Part shown: one piece after another, positions 5,897 to 8,097 of the stretch
How the letters are laid out: each line of letters opens with the position of its first letter
Position numbering within the stretch: position 1 is the stretch's first letter
Source of the DNA: JANNGZ01 sp031404155
Lineage (GTDB): Bacteria > Pseudomonadota > Gammaproteobacteria > Burkholderiales > Burkholderiaceae_C
DNA length: 8,097 nt
Direction: 5' to 3'
Assembly: GCA_031404155.1 (NCBI GenBank)
Contig: JANNGZ010000235.1
Coordinates: forward strand, 1-8,097
Position numbers and translations under genes: made by a program
The notes under the pieces: model-generated
The model's database searches: none
What the model was told of the DNA's origin: nothing
What the model saw: the letters and a program-made list of their open reading frames with translations, nothing else

Positions 5897-6790
5897 TCAG
5901 GCGCGCTTGCGGGCCGCGCGCGCCGGCGCGGCGGGCGCGGCCCGGCGCGGCGCCGCGGCCTTCTCAGAAGCGGCGGCCTTGGCCGGCGCGCCCGGTTTGC
6001 GTTGGGCCAGGCTGCGGACCAGCAGGTCGGCGAGGTCGATCACGTTCGAGCCGCCGCTGTCGGGCGCGTCCTCGATGGCGGTCACAGTTTGGGTATCGCC
6101 GGCATGCACCTTCCGGTTCACCAACTCGTGGATCGCCGCGCTGAAGCAGTCGGCGTAGTCCTCGGCCTGCCACGGGCTGGTCATGTCGGCTATGAGCTGC
6201 GCGGCCATCTTCAGCTCGGCAGGCTTCAGGTTCGCCGCCGCCTTGCCCGCCTCGGGCAGGTTCAGCTCGGCGGTGGGCTTGATTTCGCTGGCCCAGCGGA
6301 TCGTGTTCAGCAGCAGCGCCGGGCCCGCCGGAATCAGCGCGGCCAGGTGTTCCTTGGTGTGCATCACCACGCGCGCAATGCCGATCACGCCGGCCGCCAG
6401 CATCGCTTCGCGCAACAGCGCGTAGACCTTCTCGGCCTTGCCCGCGGGTTCGAGGTAGTAGGGCCGCTCAAGCAGCACGAAGGGAATTTCAGCGGCCTTG
6501 ACGAAGGCCTCGATCTCGATGGTTTGTGTGGCCTTGGGGTACGCGGCCTTGATCTGCTCGTCGCTCAGCACCACGTAGTCGCCGTCGTCCTGCTTGATGC
6601 CCTTGACGATGTCCTCGTTGCTGATTTCCTTGCCGGTGCGCTTGTTCACGCGCTTGTAGCCCACCGGGTCCATCGAGCGTTTGTCGAGCCAGTCGAAATC
6701 CACGCCGGCTTCCTGCGAGGCCGGGTAGACCGCGATCGGCACATGCACCAGCCCGAAGCTGATGGCTCCTTTCCATACGGCGCGTGGCAT
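5897..6790 (-). CDS. ku: Non-homologous end joining protein Ku
   Basis: Bacterial Ku is a homodimeric ring that binds broken DNA ends and recruits the multifunctional ligase LigD. The 297-residue protein opens with the family hallmark PRAVWKGAISFGLVHVPIAVY and continues with GYKRVNKRTGKEI, DDGDYVVLSDEQIKA, PYYLEPAGKAEKVYALLREA, GIARVVMHTKEHLAAL and a beta-barrel/arm core ending near residue 255. The last ~38 residues are a basic Ala/Pro/Lys/Arg tail, as in many proteobacterial Ku proteins, where it aids DNA and LigD contact. The ATG at 6790 has AAGGAG close upstream and starts exactly at the conserved N-terminus; a 24-residue extension to 6862 is not needed. ligD, often adjacent, is not in the window. 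Confidence 0.97.
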   Translation of the reverse strand: MPRAVWKGAISFGLVHVPIAVYPASQEAGVDFDWLDKRSMDPVGYKRVNKRTGKEISNEDIVKGIKQDDGDYVVLSDEQIKAAYPKATQTIEIEAFVKAAEIPFVLLERPYYLEPAGKAEKVYALLREAMLAAGVIGIARVVMHTKEHLAALIPAGPALLLNTIRWASEIKPTAELNLPEAGKAAANLKPAELKMAAQLIADMTSPWQAEDYADCFSAAIHELVNRKVHAGDTQTVTAIEDAPDSGGSNVIDLADLLVRSLAQRKPGAPAKAAASEKAAAPRRAAPAAPARAARKRA

Positions 6791-6875
6791 GAAGGCTCCT
6801 TGGGCGAACGCGGCGAAATGCGCTTGAGCCTCGATGTTGAGTCCGCAGTCGGCCCCGCCCACGTAGGCCGGCCCG

Positions 6876-7199
6876 TCAAGATGGCGTAGGAGAAGGGCCG
6901 CTCTTGCGGGATTCGGCGGTATCCGGCGCGGACCGGCGTGAGATCAGGTGACGCGAATCGCCGCGCCCGCCGATGGCCTGCGCCAGCTGGTCGCGGGCGG
7001 CGCGTACCGCGGCCGCGGTCGCTGCTTTCCCGGCGGCTTCGAGCACCGCGATCAGGCCGCTGAGTGCGCTCTCGAGCTCGTGCGTCAGGAGATGGTCGCT
7101 GAGTGTCGGCAAGGAGCGCAGGATCAGGTCCTCCGCCGGCAGCTGCAACGCCGGCGGCAGCCGCTCGAACAGCAGCTCGAAGGTGCGCAGTGGCGAGAC
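6876..7199 (-). pseudogene. Truncated ORF upstream of ku
   Basis: A minus-strand frame open from 7199 to 6876 reads as a believable helical protein: LRTFELLFERLPPALQLPAED, then HELESALSGLIAVLEAAGK and AVRAARDQLAQAIGG, with a polar tail. No ATG or GTG lies between the upstream in-frame TGA (7202-7200) and the coding-looking part; only a TTG at 7148 would serve, and it would cut into the helical region. The reading sense appears to begin right at the stop, next to the cassette-like region. This suggests a gene whose 5' part was lost at the junction. It could also be a small real gene with a rare start. The family is not recognised. Confidence 0.4.
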
Positions 7200-7220
7200 T
7201 CAGCAGAGCGCTAATGCACG

Positions 7221-7299
7221 CGTCAACAGCCACGGGCATTGTTAGGGGAAAGAGGTAGTACGCAGGAAGAATTTGTTGAGGTAGATGCGGCGGTTAGCC
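7221..7299 (-). other. Putative attC-like recombination site (second)
   Basis: On the minus strand GGCTAACCGCCGCAT starts at 7299 and contains the stop codon of the nuclease-like ORF. About 60 nt further on, the arm ATGCCCGTGGCTGTTGACG ends at 7221. The arms can pair as AAC with GTT and CC with GG at the same 2-nt spacing, as in integron attC sites, although the last box (GTTGACG) fits poorly. It is weaker than the other candidate; its start is 12/13 identical to it. Confidence 0.35.
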
Positions 7300-7767
7300 C
7301 TCACCCTTGAGATAGCGTGCATGGCCTGATTTTGAATTGTACTCAAGGATGGAGACGCCTTCTGGTATGAGATGGCTTTGCAGCCGAATGTAGTACTCGG
7401 CAAGTGTTTCCTTGCGCGAAGGATGCTCTGCCCGAAGAACAAAGAGTACCTTTCTGAAATGCGAGGGGGCCAAATGGAAGAAGTACATGGCTTCATTCCA
7501 AACAGTGACCTTCGCGCTCGGCATGTTGCCTGTTTCGGTCCAGTTGTGTGACTTGCACTCGATCAGAACAGGTGGGTTCTTGCTACCAAGGTCAAAGCCG
7601 TGCGTTTTCTTGCTCGTTCCGACGCCAATATCAACATTGAAATCCGATGTAAGGGCGAGAGACTCCGCTCGGAGAAAGTATTTGTTGGCCTCGTGCTCAA
7701 ACTCACGGCCAGCGTGGGCGTTGGAAATTGCACCTATGCGCTGATGATTCGCCATGTGAGGGCTAAC
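7293..7767. repeat. 12-bp inverted repeat bracketing the nuclease ORF
   Basis: GTTAGCCCTCAC at 7293-7304 and its exact reverse complement GTGAGGGCTAAC at 7756-7767 flank the nuclease-like gene. One copy contains the gene's stop codon; the other ends at the base before its ATG. The outer 7 bp (GTTAGCC/GGCTAAC) match the expected complementarity between the first bases of an integrated cassette and the start of its own attC. Short terminal repeats of a mobile element are the alternative. Confidence 0.8.
7294..7755 (-). CDS. PD-(D/E)XK nuclease-like protein
   Basis: This 153-residue protein looks like a small restriction-endonuclease-fold nuclease. An N-terminal helix carries Glu (AGREFEHEA, E18/E22), followed by GFDLG with D55 and, after a short strand turn, VLIECKS with E66 and K68. 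The D-x10-E-x-K arrangement is the PD-(D/E)XK active-site signature. A strand-rich C-terminal half follows (RKVLFVLRAE, GVSILEY). No partner methylase is visible, so it is not evidently a restriction-modification system. The ATG at 7755 lies 5 nt after a GTTAGCC box and has no ribosome-binding site; a longer frame to 7821 would run into the hairpin region. The stop TAA lies inside a CTAAC box. Both ends therefore coincide with halves of a 12-bp inverted repeat, as for an integron cassette gene. Base composition is less GC-rich than in ku. Confidence 0.7.
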   Translation of the reverse strand: MANHQRIGAISNAHAGREFEHEANKYFLRAESLALTSDFNVDIGVGTSKKTHGFDLGSKNPPVLIECKSHNWTETGNMPSAKVTVWNEAMYFFHLAPSHFRKVLFVLRAEHPSRKETLAEYYIRLQSHLIPEGVSILEYNSKSGHARYLKGEG

Positions 7768-7857
7768 GACCCACATCACCTGCGGCCGGAGTGCCGGACG
7801 CATGGAGGGGACCCAAAGCAACGCTTTGGGCTGTCAAATGCATGCGGAGGTTAGGGC
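7761..7857 (-). other. Putative integron attC site
   Basis: On the minus strand the 97-bp stretch starts with CCCTAACCTCCGCATGC, which includes the stop codon of the HEPN-like ORF, and ends with ATGTGGGTCGTTAGCC. The ends pair imperfectly in the attC manner: CTAAC with GTTAG, a short mismatch, CC with GG, an offset base, and CAT with ATG. Between them lie inner hairpins, notably CCCAAAGC/GCTTTGGG (7812-7819/7823-7830) and CCGG/CCGG. Length and layout fit attC sites; the core GTTAGCC departs from GTTRRRY at one base. No integrase is visible. Confidence 0.5.
7812..7830. terminator. Strong hairpin between the two right-end ORFs
   Basis: CCCAAAGC and GCTTTGGG form a perfect 8-bp stem around a 3-nt loop, downstream of the HEPN-like ORF on the minus strand. 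No T-run follows, so it may be the inner part of an attC fold instead of a transcription terminator. Confidence 0.35.
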
Positions 7858-8097
7858 TTTCGTTTTGAGGAAGCATTGGCTTGCGGCAACAGATTGAGGA
7901 ATGACCAATTAAGGAAGATGATGGCTATGCGTGCAGCCTCTTCGACGCCCTTCGTGCACGCGACCTTGTAGGCCTTCTTCTGGATTGGCTCCCAATGAAT
8001 CTTCAATGAGTTCAGTTCGTCGAACGTAAGCTTGTGATCCTCACGATGCGCGTAAACGTTGCGAATGTCATTGAGCGCTTTCGCCGCGCTGAGCGCA
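7851..8097 (-). CDS. HEPN-motif protein, C-terminal part (AbiU2-like)
   Basis: The last 81 residues of a protein whose start lies beyond the right edge. The piece opens with ALSAAKALNDIRNVYAHRED, in which R12-N-V-Y-A-H17 matches the Rx4-6H motif of HEPN domains, the catalytic site of many RNase toxins and abortive-infection proteins; the setting recalls AbiU2-type proteins. A helical stretch follows (EELN-like FDELNSLKIHWEPIQKKAYKV, then a hydrophobic IAIIFLNWSFLNLL) and a basic end (SSKRKP). The stop TAA is inside the CTAAC that begins the putative attC. Without the N-terminal part it cannot be said whether it is a toxin, a defence RNase or an inactive HEPN. Confidence 0.6.
   Translation of the reverse strand, partial: ALSAAKALNDIRNVYAHREDHKLTFDELNSLKIHWEPIQKKAYKVACTKGVEEAARIAIIFLNWSFLNLLPQANASSKRKP

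Noticed and set aside
6002..6889. Long plus-strand open frame opposite ku
   Set aside because: It is the antisense shadow of ku, with no start signal or recognisable motif.

Overview
The window is very GC-rich and looks like part of a betaproteobacterial chromosome, most likely order Burkholderiales. The evidence is the codon usage, a tandem glycine riboswitch in front of gcvT, a SenA/EgtB-type protein of the kind common in Comamonadaceae and relatives, and a bacterial Ku with a basic Ala/Pro/Lys-rich tail. This assignment is inferred from gene content, not from a marker gene.

Layout, left to right. Positions 1-604 hold no convincing gene but contain a dense cluster of perfect inverted repeats. 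A small HNH endonuclease gene (605-1036, minus) sits 7 nt downstream of gcvT (1044-2165, minus). The gcvT leader carries a two-aptamer glycine riboswitch (about 2217-2450) behind a plausible -10 box. The usual partners gcvH and gcvP do not follow gcvT inside the window. Divergent from gcvT is a 419-residue SenA/EgtB-family protein (2587-3846, plus) whose iron-ligand positions look altered. Convergent with it is a minus-strand group of a DoxX-family membrane protein (4434-4895), a 68-residue membrane protein (4202-4408) and a small repeat-tailed protein (3783-4205); the last two overlap by 4 nt. A 379-bp spacer with short palindromes leads to a hemerythrin-like HHE protein (5275-5793, plus). 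This converges on ku (5897-6790, minus), the end-binding protein of bacterial non-homologous end joining; no ligD is visible. Upstream of ku lies a start-less, probably truncated ORF (6876-7199).

From about 7220 to the right edge the base composition drops and the organisation changes. Two minus-strand ORFs, a PD-(D/E)XK nuclease-like protein (7294-7755) and the C-terminal part of a HEPN-motif protein running off the edge (7851-8097), each have their TAA stop inside a CTAAC box that begins a shared 13-bp motif (12/13 identical). The nuclease ATG lies just after a GTTAGCC box. This is the arrangement expected of integron gene cassettes with attC sites. It is the most interesting part of the window: a possible small array of defence-type cassettes next to ku, with no integrase in view.

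The housekeeping part serves glycine/one-carbon metabolism (gcvT under glycine control), possible selenium or sulfur-histidine chemistry (the SenA-like protein), oxygen or metal binding (hemerythrin) and DNA repair (Ku). The HNH gene and the cassette-like region are probable acquisitions.
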